From Enoplolaimus lenunculus (Eukaryota; Nematoda; Enoplea; Enoplida; Thoracostomopsidae): a stretch of DNA of 64,000 nt. The stretch covers positions 62,001-126,000 of the forward strand of contig JASANG010000670.1 of assembly GCA_030248215.1 (NCBI GenBank), given 5' to 3'. Below are positions 11,258 through 24,100 of the stretch, one piece after another. The first letter of the stretch is position 1. Each line of letters starts with the position of its first letter. A model generated the notes under the pieces. That model was not told the DNA's origin and made no database searches. It saw nothing but the letters and a program-made list of their open reading frames with translations. The position numbers and the translations under genes are program-made.

Positions 11258-12125
11258 AGTAGAATAAACGATGTAGACGCTGCAATTTCAAAGAAATATG
11301 CACCTAAGACGCAATATATAAACTTTTACTAAACTTCAACATCTAATAAAAATTCTTAAACTCAAGAAGTATCTTTAATAGGAAAATCCTGAATATGCCA
11401 TTATCCTAGCCCAAGCCCAAAAATTGCTTGCGATGAATTCTATTGGAAACACAAAAGCTCGAAATCTCCAAATCCCATCACAGACAAAAGCTATCAATTT
11501 TTAAGCTTTGACGGGTGATTTTGAGACAGCAGTAAGCTATACATGGGCCAGAAGTCAAATAAAGATTAAAAGCAAAATAATAATTTTATTCTCAACTAAT
11601 TTAAACATAAAATATATTTATAGGCGAATCTAATGATATAACCTATTTAAGAGGTTATACATTACTAAGTGCAAATAATTGACGAGCTTAAACGAACTAC
11701 ATACTGTATGCAGCAAATTCTGCTCATTATGTTGATGCATAATTTTTTTGTGCAATTTTGGTGCATATTAAGTCATTGTGGGTCCAAGAATGTTGGTTTT
11801 GGGAGATTTATAACCAATCCAATTTATTTTGTATAGCTTTAACCATTTGTTCTGCCATATTATCTCGGACTAATTTTCAAAATTCGACGTGGAAAAGGAC
11901 AATTAACACTAGCAAACTAAACCGGCGACTTCATATATTATAACAAAATTTAAAGCACGCTATTTCCACTATACACCCAACGTTACAGAATCTTTGTCGT
12001 TTCTGCTATCCGCTACAGGCATTCACCACCCAATTTCAGTGACTGACCCAGACTGTGGTCCAAGTCCATTCTTATATACCGCTAAATCGCAGCGGTTACG
12101 CCCATTAACTGAAGCTGCCCGGGTT
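11258..12125. other. 3' flank of the RING-CH gene
   Basis: AT-rich, with no coding exon seen. It includes the probable 3' UTR of the minus-strand gene ending at 12126; on that strand an AATAAA lies at 11828-11823. Confidence 0.5.
11823..11828 (-). terminator. Candidate polyadenylation signal AATAAA of the RING-CH gene
   Basis: TTTATT on the plus strand is AATAAA on the minus strand, about 300 bases downstream of the stop at 12126. Position is reasonable; no transcript evidence is available. Confidence 0.4.
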
Positions 12126-15100
12126 TCAATACGGAATCAACACGTCATTTTCGAACGTTTTCAAAATCACAATCGATATAAGCATCATAGTATATGAGTA
12201 CATTGCAAAAATGACTAAAACCACACACAGAGCGAATCCAACATCGCGCGCCAGACTCACCCAACCAGAAGTTGCCCACCACGCCTTTGCGACTTCATAG
12301 TTCACCACTGACACAACAACAAGCGTATCCCATTGTTCGACCAGTAAAGATTTTGACTGATGTGCCATCGACACCACCCATGCTTTCCACGACTCAGCAA
12401 AACTGCCACCAAGACCACCGTTTCCGCTTTCGTTTGCGTTGCCGTCCGCCTGATCATGACCGTCTTGATTCGACCATGGGCCTTCAAAAAACGGCATCAC
12501 TCCGGAATACCAGACGCGTAAAAACAAAAATACATCAATAAATATGCCACAAATGAGCGTAACACAAAAGTGTAAATCTAAGCTTTTGATCACAAACCGT
12601 CGCGCAAGCGTTTCGTTTCTAACACTCACAGGAAAACCGTAAAATCGTGGATTGGTCGGCTCAAGTTTCCAGTCAACTGCATGCGGAGAATACTTGATAT
12701 AGACAAGTCCGTGCCGAAATCGTGGATAAATAAACGGCAGAAAATGTGTCATTATGCGTCGAGATGGAATAATTGCGATGCTGAACAACTTATTGATAAG
12801 ATCCGTCCAAACAAAACCGGTCCCACAACTTGCTTTGCCATGATAATAATCTTCTGCAAACCAACTGACTATAGCCGCCGAGCCGGAACGAAGCTTGAAC
12901 AAAGGATTTGTTGATTTCGACGAACAGTTGAAACGGATCAAACCATCGGTTAACCGGCGTCGTAATAAAGCTGAAACACCATTTTTATCACCGCGGACGG
13001 CACTACACTGACAGTAGCGAAACGCTGTACCACTGCGAAACAATTCGTGATAACCACAGGTTGTGTTCACGAAATTGTTCACCAAATCCTCTGAAACAAT
13101 GCGAAAAAAACTTTATAAACACACCAGGTACGACCGGATACCAAAACATTCCGGAGCCGGATATTTAAATTTTATGAAGTTTCAATTCTTTGAAGTTTAA
13201 AAAAACATCCGGCAAGATAAAATACCGGAGCCGGATGTGGATTTCTTGCCAGAGCCTTGTACCCGACTGCACCATGATACACACTAAGCGAGAAAGAGCA
13301 ATCATGCGTACAACTCTAGCCTTTATCAATCTTCCAGCAATATACTCCTCAGCATTAAATTCAGTTAATAAAAGCACATACCTCGCTAAAGAAAGCCCAG
13401 TAAGCTGAAAGCTGATACTAGAAAAACTTTCATTTCAAGAAATTTTTCTCACGTGCAATGAACAACAACGCGGTAGCAAATGTTATTTCGTATTTCATTC
13501 ATTATTCCGTGTAAATATTTTATTACTAATGCTATAACAATTAAATTTAGCTCCTGTTAGGACCCGGAATTCACACTACATACCAATTAAAAGCCTTGGT
13601 CGCCCAATTTCCTTCTGATCGCCAGCATTCGCAACCGGTCCCAAAATGCGTTTCCGATACTGTTCGCACAGCCAGCTTGCATACAATTCTAGTTCATCTT
13701 GAGACCGTGCAATTGTATCGCACTTCGATTCTACACCTCGATTCGTAACGTACTCTTGCCGCATTAGCCGACCAACTAGTTGATCAGGATTGCTACCATC
13801 TAGAGCCGCGTCAACTTCGGTTTCAACATCATTCCATGTCTCACGTGCCTTGAGAAGATATAAAAACATCGGTGAGTCGAACGGGTCGTTGGCGGATGCC
13901 GAGAACACGAACCACATCATTAGTCCAAGCGGCCGAGCAAATACAGTCACCAGAAGCATAAATATCAACGTTAGCGTAAACACGAGGTTCAACCATTTCA
14001 CAGTCTAAAAACAAATATTCATGGAGTATCTAGGTTAGATAGAAATGCCATGAGCCGTTTTCAGGAAAATAATACCTAAAAAATTTGAATCAAATATTAT
14101 ATATTTAATCTTTCTGCGAAAATTTAGGTTTATTAGTAGAGTGCTAACTGAGGTGTAATGTTTGGAAGTCTTTAAATCTAGGGTGCAACCGGAATTACGA
14201 TTCCGATTAAAATTCCGATTCAAAACGAGTTCTGATTCCGATTCCAATTGCACAATCAATCGAAATCGGGAATTTTAAATTTTAATTTTAATATTCCTTG
14301 CTGTGTTGCATGAAAATTCTGTATTATTTATCTATTAAATTGCTTTTGATGAGTTAACTTATCAATAATTGATTGTGTTTTAGCTTTATAGAACCAAAAA
14401 TCATCGCCAATTTGTTCATGTGACCATTCTGAAAACTGTTATCAGCCAAAAGCACCCTAAAAATCAACATTATATTTGTCAGTATATACAAATTATCCGG
14501 ACAGTCACAAAATTTCTAGTTTTGATTGCGATTCCGATAACAATTCCAGTATTTTGCTATATTCCGATATACGTAATCAAGTTCCGCTTTGCATCCTGAT
14601 TAAATCATTTATTCTTGATCGGATACAAACATTAAAAATGCACAACTGTTATTTTATGCACGCCCCTGTTTCATCTGAAGTCCAACGCGGGTCTGTATTC
14701 GCTCCGTTGCCTTGGTAACTGTGAAATTACAGAAAAATTGCAGTAGGTTTCTGAAAAATAAGGACTTTTAAAGCTCTCCATTATCCTACTCGCGTACTAA
14801 ATTTAAATGTCAAATATTTAACACTAAGAATCAAAGCTTAATTGGTGTTTTAATCAAAATTTTTCATGGCAGAATAAATCTCAACTTAAATGATTTTATG
14901 CGAATTACGGCAACTCAGACTCGCCCTTATCAAGGTTTAAAACTAATTCAACCACAGTAGAGCAAAGAAACACGACATTATTTCTCAGCGTTCATAATCA
15001 GTTAATAACTTTTAACTTTTCACTTGTTTACATCCGCCTACCTGGCTATTGTTAACATTCATAATATTGTCTTTTTCGGCGTAATAAATTTATTATTTTG

Positions 15101-16601
15101 TTATTTGCTAATAGCTTCAAGCATGGGAGAGATGCTTGTCCCAGTGTATGTGCAATATATGCAATGCACATTGTATAGCATGCTCGCCGGCAGCATGCGG
15201 TCGACGTATATATTCGATGAAAAAATTAGATGAAGAGGCGGGCTACGTGGAAGCAGTGGTAGAGCGTTTGCCTCGGAATCCTAAGACTGTTAGTCCGAAA
15301 CCACTCGTAACCAGTTTTTGAAGCTGTTTAATTAATTGTCTTCAGTCGCCGTTCCTAACTTAACTGAAATGGGGCGGGCTACGTGGTGCAGTGGTAGAAC
15401 GTTTGCCTCGGAATCCTATGGTCTTTAGTTCGAAACCAGCCGTAACCCGCTTTCCAGCTGCTTCGTTAAATGGTTTGAACTCCCGGTTCCTATCTAGACT
15501 GACATTTTGGTTAATCCTTGAGTTTACTGGCAAATCGCCGCGCTTTGAACACGGCATCCAGTCAAAAATAAGGAGACGGTCAAGGGACGACCTTGTTAAA
15601 AATTGGGGCAGGTAAGCATGTGAGATATGCTTGTGACGGTGTATATGCAATATATGATACGTACATTTTATAGTATGCTTGCCGGAAACATACGGTTTAC
15701 ATGGTAGTGGTGTAGTGCTTGACTTGTCTTGAAATCCTAAGGCCGCTAGTTCGAAAGCATCCGCAACCCGCTTTTCCAGCTGCTTAATTAAAAGATGCGA
15801 AGTCCCAATTCCTACGTACCTAGCTAAGTGCAAAGCGGAACTGGATTATACTGGAATCGAAATCGGAACAGCAAATTAATACTCCCGTAACCCGCTTTTC
15901 AGCTGCTTAGTTAAAAAGTCTGAAGTCCTAATTCCTAATTCATACATACCTAATAAGGTGCAAAGGGAAAGTGGATTATACTGGAATCGGAGCTAGAAGT
16001 TTTGTGACTGTATGGTTAATCAGTATTGTCAAATATAATATTGATTTAGGGTGTCTGTTGGCTGGTAACAATTTTCAAAAACGTCGCATGATCGAACTGG
16101 CGATGATTTTTGGTTTTGTAAAAGCTAAATTACAATCAATTATTGACGAGTTAACTCAACGAAAGCAACTGATAAATAAACAATACAGATTATTTACATA
16201 ACGTATCACAACAGTAGGAAATAAAAGTCAAAATTCCGATTCCGGTTGAATGTGCAATCGGAATCGGAAATCGTTTTCAATCGGAATTCCGGTTACTTCC
16301 TGAGTACACCGACAATACTAAAATACTAAAATTTGATAAAACATACTATGCGCAATAAACGTCGAATACAAGAGCGAGCTGGTAGCTTATACCGTGACTG
16401 ACAAACTACGCAGTTTGCGTTGGTGTTTACAGCAAGCCATTCTTCCAAACACTGGAGATGAATAAATGCACCGGTACCCTCGCATTTACAGGGCTTGATC
16501 AATCGAGCCTCTGTGTCTGAATCCCAGCATATGCGACAAACAGGCAAGCTGTTTTCTTGTTGTTGGCTACGACTATTATTGCTATTGTATGACGATTCCA
16601 T
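12126..16601 (-). CDS. RING-CH (MARCH-type) membrane E3 ubiquitin ligase
   Basis: Three exons on the minus strand: 16601-16347, 14004-13584 and 13090-12126, giving 546 residues. Junctions are ATA|GTATGT to TTTTTAG|ACT (phase 0) and ATTG|GTATGT to TTTCAG|AGG (phase 1), and both keep the frame. The start ATG at 16601 opens MESSYNS. A complete RING-CH domain follows: C22, C25, C38, C40, H48, C51, C64 and C67, the C4HC3 order that distinguishes MARCH proteins from ordinary RINGs. This family transfers ubiquitin to membrane proteins from endomembranes or mitochondria. Hydrophobic spans lie at about residues 90-118, 400-418 and 511-538, so the RING probably faces the cytosol with at least three helices. 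The 280-residue region between the first and second helices is not recognised. Introns of 2342 and 493 bp hold SINEs and MITEs. Which MARCH subfamily it belongs to is unclear. Confidence 0.8.
13125..13276. mobile_element. hAT-type MITE in RING-CH intron 2
   Basis: The left end CAGGTACGACCGGATACC and right end CCCGACTGCACCATG are imperfect inverted copies of the CAGGGTGCAACCGG type. The flanking octamers are aaacacac (13117-13124) and atacacac (13277-13284), seven of eight matching. The inside has CCGGAGCCGGAT repeats also seen near 36240-36340. It lies wholly in an intron, immediately upstream of the exon 3 acceptor on the minus strand. Confidence 0.65.
14179..14598. mobile_element. hAT-type MITE in RING-CH intron 1
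   Basis: The left end TAGGGTGCAACCGGAATTAC and right end GTTCCGCTTTGCATCCTG form inverted termini. The flanking octamers are tttaaatc (14171-14178) and attaaatc (14599-14606), seven of eight matching. The body is rich in ATTCCGATT, repeated in both orientations. No transposase. Confidence 0.75.
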
Positions 16602-17311
16602 AATATGTAGCTACAATATCACGCTATAGTTAAAGCACAATCGTTGTTTTAATAAAACGCCTTCGTTTTAATGAAACGCCTTCTAAGTGTAGGCATGTGA
16701 GACATGCTGGTCCGTATGTGCACATGAAATAATAGTGCAGTGCACTGCATGTATGCTAGCACGGTCAACACATATACTCGATGAAAAATGCAATTGCAGA
16801 GACGGGATACGTGGCGCAGTGGTAGAATGCTCACTAAAGGATCCGTCGGCTGAGAGTTCGATTTTCGCTTTGGAAGCCCGCTTTTCCAGCTGCTTAGTTC
16901 AAAGGTCTGAAGTCCCGGTTCCTACCTAGATTGACATGGGGGCGATGCCGTGAACGGAATGGTAAATTACCGCGCTATGAACACGGTATTCAGTCGAAAT
17001 TAGTATGAACGGCCAAGGAACAACCTTGTTAAAAATAAGCGAATGTAAACATATGAGACATGCTTGTCCGTTATGTGCACATGCAATATGGTACAGTGCA
17101 CTGTATGCATGCTAGCTGGCAGCATACGGTCGACACATATAGTCGACGAAAAATGCAGTTGGAGATGCGGACTACCTGGTGCAGTGGTAGAGTGTTCACT
17201 CAAAGAACCGTAGGCTGAGAGTTCGATCATCGCTCGGTAGGACCGCTTTTCCAGCTGCTTCGTTCAGAGGTCTGAAGTCCCGGTTCCTACCTAGACTGAC
17301 ATTAAGTTCTT
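15118..17311 (+). repeat. Cluster of tRNA-derived SINEs
   Basis: Five tRNA-like modules lie in one orientation at about 15237-15320, 15374-15449, 15695-15775, 16803-16880 and 17165-17245. The best (15374-15449) has an A box TGGTGCAGTGG and a B box GTTCGAAACC, and its ends GGGCTAC and GTAACCC pair at six of seven positions. Each is followed by a common body (CCGCTTTTCCAGCTGCTT, then GAAGTCCCGGTTCCTACCTAG). Most are preceded by a common lead (GAGACATGCTTG... then GCATACGGTCGAC). Two subfamilies show: modules 1-3 share CCTCGGAATCCT; modules 4-5 share GCTGAGAGTTCGAT. The full unit is about 370 bp. The cluster straddles RING-CH intron 1 and exon 1 and the gene's upstream flank. None is proposed as a working tRNA gene because all carry the same SINE body. 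Confidence 0.75.
15762..16000. repeat. Tandem duplication of about 123 bp spanning a SINE tail and a MITE edge
   Basis: 15762-15884 and 15885-16000 share CCCGCTTTTCCAGCTGCTTA, CTAATTCCTA-type, GTGCAAAGCGGAA-type and TGGATTATACTGGAATCG in order. The unit joins a SINE tail to a hAT-MITE terminus, so the duplication came after both insertions. Confidence 0.65.
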
Positions 17312-17369
17312 ATACATCATAGAACTTCCTGGGAACGTCCCTCATTTTCAGCTGCTGAGAACTCAGAAC

Positions 17370-17625
17370 TAAAAACTACCGTACCCAAGCCTGTAGGTGG
17401 CTATGCCACACTTAAACCTATTTCAAACTAAAAACTAAAACTATAAAATAAAACCTTATATCAAAACCACACCTTAAGGGAGTCCCTGGCTCCACCTAGT
17501 CTCTCTTAGAACTTAAGTTAGGCTTAGGCGTTGCTACAAGGCGTAGAAAGTTGTAAAACTATGCTATGGCGGCTGTGTCCTCAATGTAACTTACCTGGGG
17601 CCCTGCGTGGCCATTTAGTACTTGT
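17370..17625 (+). repeat. Dispersed repeat family C, copy 2
   Basis: The inverted counterpart of 10086-10270, with ACACCTTAAGGGAGTCCC, ATGGCGGCTGTGTCC and GGGGCCCTGCGTGGCC in matching order. It directly follows the SINE cluster. Confidence 0.7.
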
Positions 17626-18151
17626 TGATTAGTATCGCATATTTAGTTGGTTGGATCTGCGAATAAGGACATAGCTAGGCTATGTCAGCACCAATATGGT
17701 GCTTTGTTCTTGTGTGTGTCTCCAGTTATTGTTGTTGTTGTTGAAGGTACCGGATGTGTGGCTCTGGACCTCAACCGCATTGCGGACACCCAATTGTGGG
17801 TGTCGGCAAAAATGCAAATGAGGTCGAGATGCCGAAAAGGGTAGCCAGGACCGGAATCATTATTATATTCTTGGCTGGTAGAAACGGTTGCTAATTTTTG
17901 GTCTCAATATTTGGTGCGCATTTAAAGTTTTATTTCATTTATTTTTGGTGGAACTTGTACGGCTCGCGGTAAGTAAGATTGAATCGAATTAGTTTAAGTT
18001 TAGTCACGGTGGCTTAAGATGTGAAGGAAACTACGGAGTATTGGTTTAATCGGCGTTGCGCAAGGCGCGGAATTTACCCAGTATCGGATACTGGTGTTAT
18101 GTGCTAAAAAGGAACTTGGGAATAAACCGGAGAACCTGGGGAAACGTAGTC

Positions 18152-18300
18152 TAATAAATCTAACGGGGTTAGATTTATTATTCTACAACGGCTTGGCCAA
18201 ATCTAACGGGGTTAGATTGGTCGGAAATTTGGTGTAACTCTAACGGGGTTAGAGTACACGGTTTTACGGGGTGTAATTCTAACGGGGTTAGAATTGCACG
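18152..18300. repeat. Array of four hairpins with constant CTAAC-GGG-GTTAG core
   Basis: Four inverted repeats share the core CTAAC, loop GGG, GTTAG. Their outer stems differ but stay paired. Hairpin 1 (18152-18180) has arms TAATAAATCTAAC and GTTAGATTTATTA, 13 perfect pairs. Hairpin 2 (18198-18219) pairs CCAA and ATCTAAC with GTTAGATTGG, one bulged base. Hairpin 3 (18232-18259) pairs GTGT(A)ACTCTAAC with GTTAGAGTACAC. Hairpin 4 (18271-18299) pairs GTGTAATTCTAAC with GTTAGAATTGCAC, with one G-T pair. A diverged relative lies at 41150-41290. Confidence 0.85.
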
Positions 18301-18440
18301 GATTCTGGAAAACAGCAAAAGTATTGGGTACGGTAAAGCCAGTGGCTGGATTAAACCAGATTCAGACGTCGGCTTTAAGGATTCCGGCTCGGGTTGCCAG
18401 TTAAATTGCATAACCTGTAATTGGCTGGTGTTAATATTGG

Positions 18441-18553
18441 ATATTTGGTGTCATACGGGTTTCGGGTTGGGATTTATAATAAACATTTACCGGCATTGAA
18501 TATTTGGTGTCATACGGGTTTCGGGTTGGGATTTATAATAAACATTTACCGGC
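18441..18553. repeat. 59-bp direct tandem duplication
   Basis: ATATTTGGTGTCATACGGG through AACATTTACCGG occurs at 18441-18494 and again at 18500-18553 with no differences seen, so it is recent. It lies 140 bp past the hairpin array. Confidence 0.9.
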
Positions 18554-21145
18554 CGCGTTTACTAAATCAGAGCGATAAGCATACATCGAGGAAAGAACAT
18601 AACAGGCGATACAGGATACCGGCTTAAGGCAAAATCACGAACTTCTCACAAAGCCTACCCAACTTAGCACAAGCGTTCAAAACGTATTCTAGCCACGGTT
18701 CCTTTAAAAACTCAGGATGGTATGCAGCATACTGGACCAAAAATGATACCTTTGAACGATTAGGGCCAACAAGAAATTACCGCCAATGGCACCAAAAAGA
18801 CCCCCCCCAAAAATTTCCTTCCTTGAAGAGGCCTTACCGCCTGCCCACGCGCGCAGAATAAAAAAAACACAGGCGGAAAAGTAAGAAGGAGGAAGGAGGA
18901 AGGGGATACCCCCCCCGGGCTTCATGGGATACCATTTCCAGCTCCCACTTTACTTTCATGAACTGTATGAAATTGACAATACAGAAAGTATAAACACAAA
19001 CGTAATAAAGTGGAAGAAACAACATATATAAATTGTAAAAAAAACGATACATTGAGGTAACCCATGCACGTGGAACTGACATACCAGATTACGACCCGAC
19101 CTTCAAATAAAAAACTGATTTCAGATTTAAATTAAAAAATATTCAGTTTGCGCTTATTAGGTTATTTACATCATTGCACAATACTTCAAATAACAGACTT
19201 CTGAAACCTTTGTTTATTTGCAAAGGAATACGGAAAACCATTTATTGTACCTTTTCGACGTAATTCTCGACGGCAACTAATTTAAGTTTAGACTTAATTT
19301 AAGTAAAATTGGACTTAAATGATGTATGGACAACCCAGAAAATCGCGCTAAATAGCGGTACGCCTTCTAAAGTAAGATGAACTAAAATTATAAACAGAAA
19401 TCAAAATGAATCGAAAATGAATACTATTCTTCAACGGTAACCTCGTGGCTAGTGCCACAAAACTTTTCGTCGTAATTTTGCGAGAATTATTAGCACTGTT
19501 TGAGATTTTCCGCAGCTGGTCTACGTCAGACGTCTTGCAGTGTTATATTTTTAAACTGAGCAATATAATCGCCAGCTATTGCAAAATGTGTTTAACTCTC
19601 GCTCGCTCACATAAGTTGTAGATAGTTAAAAACCTAATCGCAGCCAGATATTAAAGACGCTTACTTATAGAAAACTAATCCAAATTTCTTCGAATCTATG
19701 GGCCTGCTGCACACAGCGCCTATCTCAGTGGGACCTCCATGTCAGAACTGCACCTTCGGGACGACCCCTTCCTAAGGAGTACTGCGAATATACGTGGATT
19801 CCCCTTAATTTCCACGAAACATAAGACCACGCATCGAACCTCGGAATTCTTCAGAGCACGATATAATACCCGAATGAATAGCACATACCGAAAAATGTCA
19901 ACATTTCTCTCACAGATTTCTGTGACATGCAGATGTATGGAGGGAAGTAATGTAGCAGCAGTAAAAACACGGAATAACCAAGTTACGTGTGGTAAAAATG
20001 TTGAGGTTCTTATGAGACATGATAACGTAACTCAGCTGCAGAGTGTTAGAGGGCGCTGAACTGAGAATCTATCGGCCATAGATCATCGGATCGAAACCTC
20101 GTAAATACGCCCGTCATTATTCAGTTGCAAGCTAACCATCGTAAGATGGCTTGATCAACTTATGACGATCTGTGTAAGCGTTGAATATTACTCGCTGGAA
20201 CCTACATTTCACTCCTCGCCCGCTACGCTCACTCGCAAAACCCTTTCATTACCTTAGGCCCTCCCGAAACTGCCGAACTTATCTCTCGCCAAAAACTTAT
20301 GGATTCGCCATTTCTGAACTCGGACTAAACAAAGCAAATATTTTTCTCAGACCTTGGACCCTCATTTTGTCAGGCCGTAGTTTCTCTCTTGCCCCACGAT
20401 TATATTTTCGTGGCCCTTGGACATAGGAATTCCGGCCCTGCTGTTAGAAGTTTTATATATAAGGCAAAAAAACAAAATTTACATTTTAACGGTTTGTCTT
20501 AAAATATTTTTGTTTTATTTCGTAAATTTTAGGACAATGTTCAGGTTTATATTATGGAAAATCCCAGGTCCGGGTTTGGGTTTTGACTTTGTGAAGTTCA
20601 TGTTCTGGCTCTGGGTATTTATTTTTAAATGCCGCAGGTTTATCGAGAATGCACTCGTTTTAAAACATTAGTTGTTCGGAAGTGAAATTGTGCACAGATC
20701 TCTATGATAGGTTTTCAACGCCCCACTCTGTAATTATGCGTTTTTTGTTGTATTCAAAATGAAAAACTTTAACCTAGTCAAACAGTTTACTGTCGGAGAT
20801 GTTTCATTTTTGCGCTGATAGATTAAATGCAATCATATTTGAAACACTCTATAATTTTCAATTTTTACTTGCGTGCGTTACTGCGACCAATGAATACAAC
20901 GGTGGAGGTGAAGTCAAGTGAATAATAATTTATATTGTGTATTATCTATCAGTCGTGTTTTGTAAAATACCTAGTCAATGTAATCTTATTAGTCAAGACT
21001 TAAAGAAATGAGGCCCTTTTACAGTTTTATTGTTGATCAATAGAATCGCGATGGTTTGTCATCAGACACGATAATAATCAATGTGCTAGCAATTAGCCAC
21101 AGATTTTGGCAATACAGCCTCATAATCGCGTATATTTGCTTTCAG
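18554..21145. other. Repeat-rich intergenic DNA upstream of the PUS1-like gene
   Basis: No supported gene. At 18740-18925 there are C-runs and purine-rich GGAGGAAGGAGGAAGG tracts typical of decayed repeats. A frame of about 106 codons at 19739-20059 has no recognisable domain. Directly after it, 20028-20105 has tRNA-like A-box (TAACTCAGCTGCAGAG) and B-box (GGATCGAAACC) motifs, possibly a second SINE type. A first, 5' coding exon of the PUS1-like gene should lie somewhere before 21146 but could not be fixed. Confidence 0.45.
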
Positions 21146-24100
21146 CGTGCAGCGATTTTGTGGTTCCTGCAAAAAAGCAGAAATGTGATGATTTATGTAA
21201 TTCACCAGGCAGCAGTCATTCAAATTTTATTGATAGTCCAACTTCTGACGCAAAACCACGACGATTCAAAAGCTTAAAACATGCAATGTTGCTATCGTAC
21301 TGTGGCGATGCGTTTTTCGGAATGCAAGTGCAAGGTAACGGGCTAAAATTTGTTTATGTCAATAACGTATACCAGTAATTACGAAACTAGATGAATTATG
21401 TTTTAGGTGATACTAGAAAGAAACGTTTTTCGTATTAACTTGGTATCTCAGCTTTTAAAAATCTACTTCGGATACCAATGTTCGTTATTTGGATATTTAT
21501 CGCCGAAAACTACAAAACACCTCTTTATTTAACTGTATATATATTATATATTGAATCAGTATCAGTGCCAGGATTTTATTCGGGCTGGGGCCGTTGTCAG
21601 TAGAATATATTAAACTTCAAATTTTGTGTACCTTTTGCGTAAGCGGGCATCTGGAAGTACAGTACCATTTTTATCATATCTCCTCATGCGACATTTTGTT
21701 CCTATCCCGTCATACGACATTTTGTTAATATTCCGATGTTGTGAAGTTTATGTTAATGCATTTGTTATTCGCCATATCGCATCTCGCGACATTTTTCCTA
21801 CGGTAATGTAATAAACTTACTGTGCTGTGCTCGGATTCTGGCTAAATTGTGCCACGGGACATTGTTTTTCTGATACCGTCCATGGTATTATACCTGTGAC
21901 CAAAATCACATTGCTCCAAGTGGTAGTTACAAGTAAACAAAATAACACAGTAATTTAAACCCCTAGTGGCAACATTAATTATTTGTTTGTTTTAGGAGAA
22001 ACGCCAACGGTGGAATTGTCGTTACTGAAAGCTATGGCAAATGAAGGTCTAATTTCTGAAGACGACATTAAAAAACCAGGCAATAGTTTTCATTTTCAAA
22101 GAGCTGCCCGCACCGATAAGGGCGTGTCAGCTGTTCGTCAAGTATGTTCCATGATGCTGCGGATTGATCAAAGTCAAACAACAAAAATTTTAGAAGGTAT
22201 AGCAGTTCACCCTTACAGAGGTTTGTCTGTATAGGTTGATTGGTTCTGTTGATGAAAACTTCTGTTCTGCACTGACCACAACAGTTGGATACCATGTTCT
22301 GAAATCGTGAAATAGTTTTTTTGCATGTGAAACTTGAAGATGTTAAGGTGCGAGTGACACTGGCAGCAAATGTCATCAGAAAGTATAACACATCTCTAAA
22401 TTATTCATTCTGATATTGTTATTTTTTGTTTTCCGCACAATTCCTTTATATTTTCCAACAATGAGGTTGACATGTAAAATCAATTGGTTTCAGTAGTGCG
22501 AGTAAAATATGGTGCACTTTCTCCGTGATAAATTGTCCAAGAATAATTACTACGGATGATGCGTTAAAATTATGCGAAAATTTAAAATTATTTCAGGGCT
22601 CAATTATCGTCTTCCGGACACAATTCGTGTATTTGGATTGCAACGAGTGACAAAAAGTTTTGACGCGAAACGAGAGTGCTCAGGACGGACATATTCGTAT
22701 ACTTTGCCTTCATATGCATTTGCCAAAGCAGACGAAGAAACGACAGAAAGATTTCGGTAGTTTACATTTCGGTTTTGGTCATTCCTGATGTCAGTTTCCC
22801 AGCCCTGCCTGTTAAAACATGCCAACTGTTCACAAGTTATATTACGTTGTCGACATATATAAATATTTTAAATTGTACATGAAGCCGACAAGTGTCTGCG
22901 AAAATATTTTAAAACTTAAGCTAACAAATGTTCAAGATTTTCAGTGGATTGGTCTCAGTGCTTTGTGATATAGGATGATGGTAATTTATTTTTAAGTAAG
23001 TAAATCAAACAAAGATTAGCCACAAAGTTGCTTGGTGGACATACAAGCTTGAAATGCTAAGAATGTGATGGATTTCAAACGCCGGTTTCAGGTTATCTAA
23101 ACATCGATCGGACGAAATTAATCGAGTGCTGGCGAAATTTTGTGGCACTCACAACTTTTTCAACTTCACATCTAATCGAGAACATTCCGATAAAAGCTGT
23201 ATGCGGTATATTATTGAATTCGTTTGTGGCGAACCGGAGTTGAGAAATGGTAAATTTTGTAACAGCAGAGCTTGCAGAATTTTGTTACATATGTTTGGCT
23301 TGTTTGGGAAGCGGTCTTTGTGTTTCCGTTCTATTCTATGTCACTGTATTTGTGATTTGTTTGTGTGGCCTTTCGATTCAAACCGGGGTTGATTTACTGA
23401 GATAAATATTGCATTTGGAGACGGTATTCTGCCTTATAGATTCCACAGTGATAGTAACTCAGGTTCATAAGCTGTGTAATATTTGTATAAGCTTTATGTC
23501 GTATTTTGCAGTCACTCATGTTTTAATAATACGGGTGGCATATATATTTGTAGAGTCCCACCCAGCGGTAAATTCGTTTGTTTCGCAAATGGCGCATGTA
23601 TTGCTGAGAGCCGTAACAGTAGTATAAGCTGGTCAGTGTAAATCAAACATTTTACTAAAAACTGTCTATAAAAATAAAATAGATTTCTTTAGTATAGCAA
23701 ATACAGCTAGACAATTAGCGAAAATATACCATCGAAGGTAGACTTCGCTTACGTGGGTAGTGAAAATCTAAAACACTTCAGGTTAAGTAAATACCTACCT
23801 TCACCTAAGGTTATATCAACAATGATATAGCAAAAAAATTTAAAATGAACTTTCAGCTGGCTTGTATATTTTACTTCCCGGTTCCGGTATTTTTGTGAAA
23901 TTGGTTTTCCTGTGAATTGTAATCCCGGTTGCATCCTGAAGCGGGTGCAAAGCTTTTCTACTGTGAGGGAAACTACAAAGGTGCCATACGTGTTGTCCAC
24001 ACTTGAAAATACAATCCACGAATGTATGTTATTTAGTGATGGGCATCGGATTCTAAAATCGTTACTTATTATACAACTGACGCAATTAGTTCTGGGTATT

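Noticed and set aside
15374-15449. Functional tRNA gene
   Set aside because: A and B boxes and an acceptor-like stem are present, but the same SINE body follows all five copies and one acceptor pair is mismatched.
15955-16302. Eighth hAT MITE of the CAGGGTGCAA superfamily
   Set aside because: Both ends resemble the family (AAGGTGCAAAGGG, CCGGTTACTTCCTG), but the flanking octamers tacctaat and agtacacc do not match; the left edge lies in a tandem duplication.
18152-18300. CRISPR array reading of the hairpin block
   Set aside because: Repeats are only a 13-bp palindromic core, the intervals are not uniform spacers, no cas genes exist, and the surrounding genes are intron-bearing animal genes.
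19739-20059. 106-codon protein gene
   Set aside because: No domain, no splice context, and it runs into tRNA-like SINE motifs at its end.
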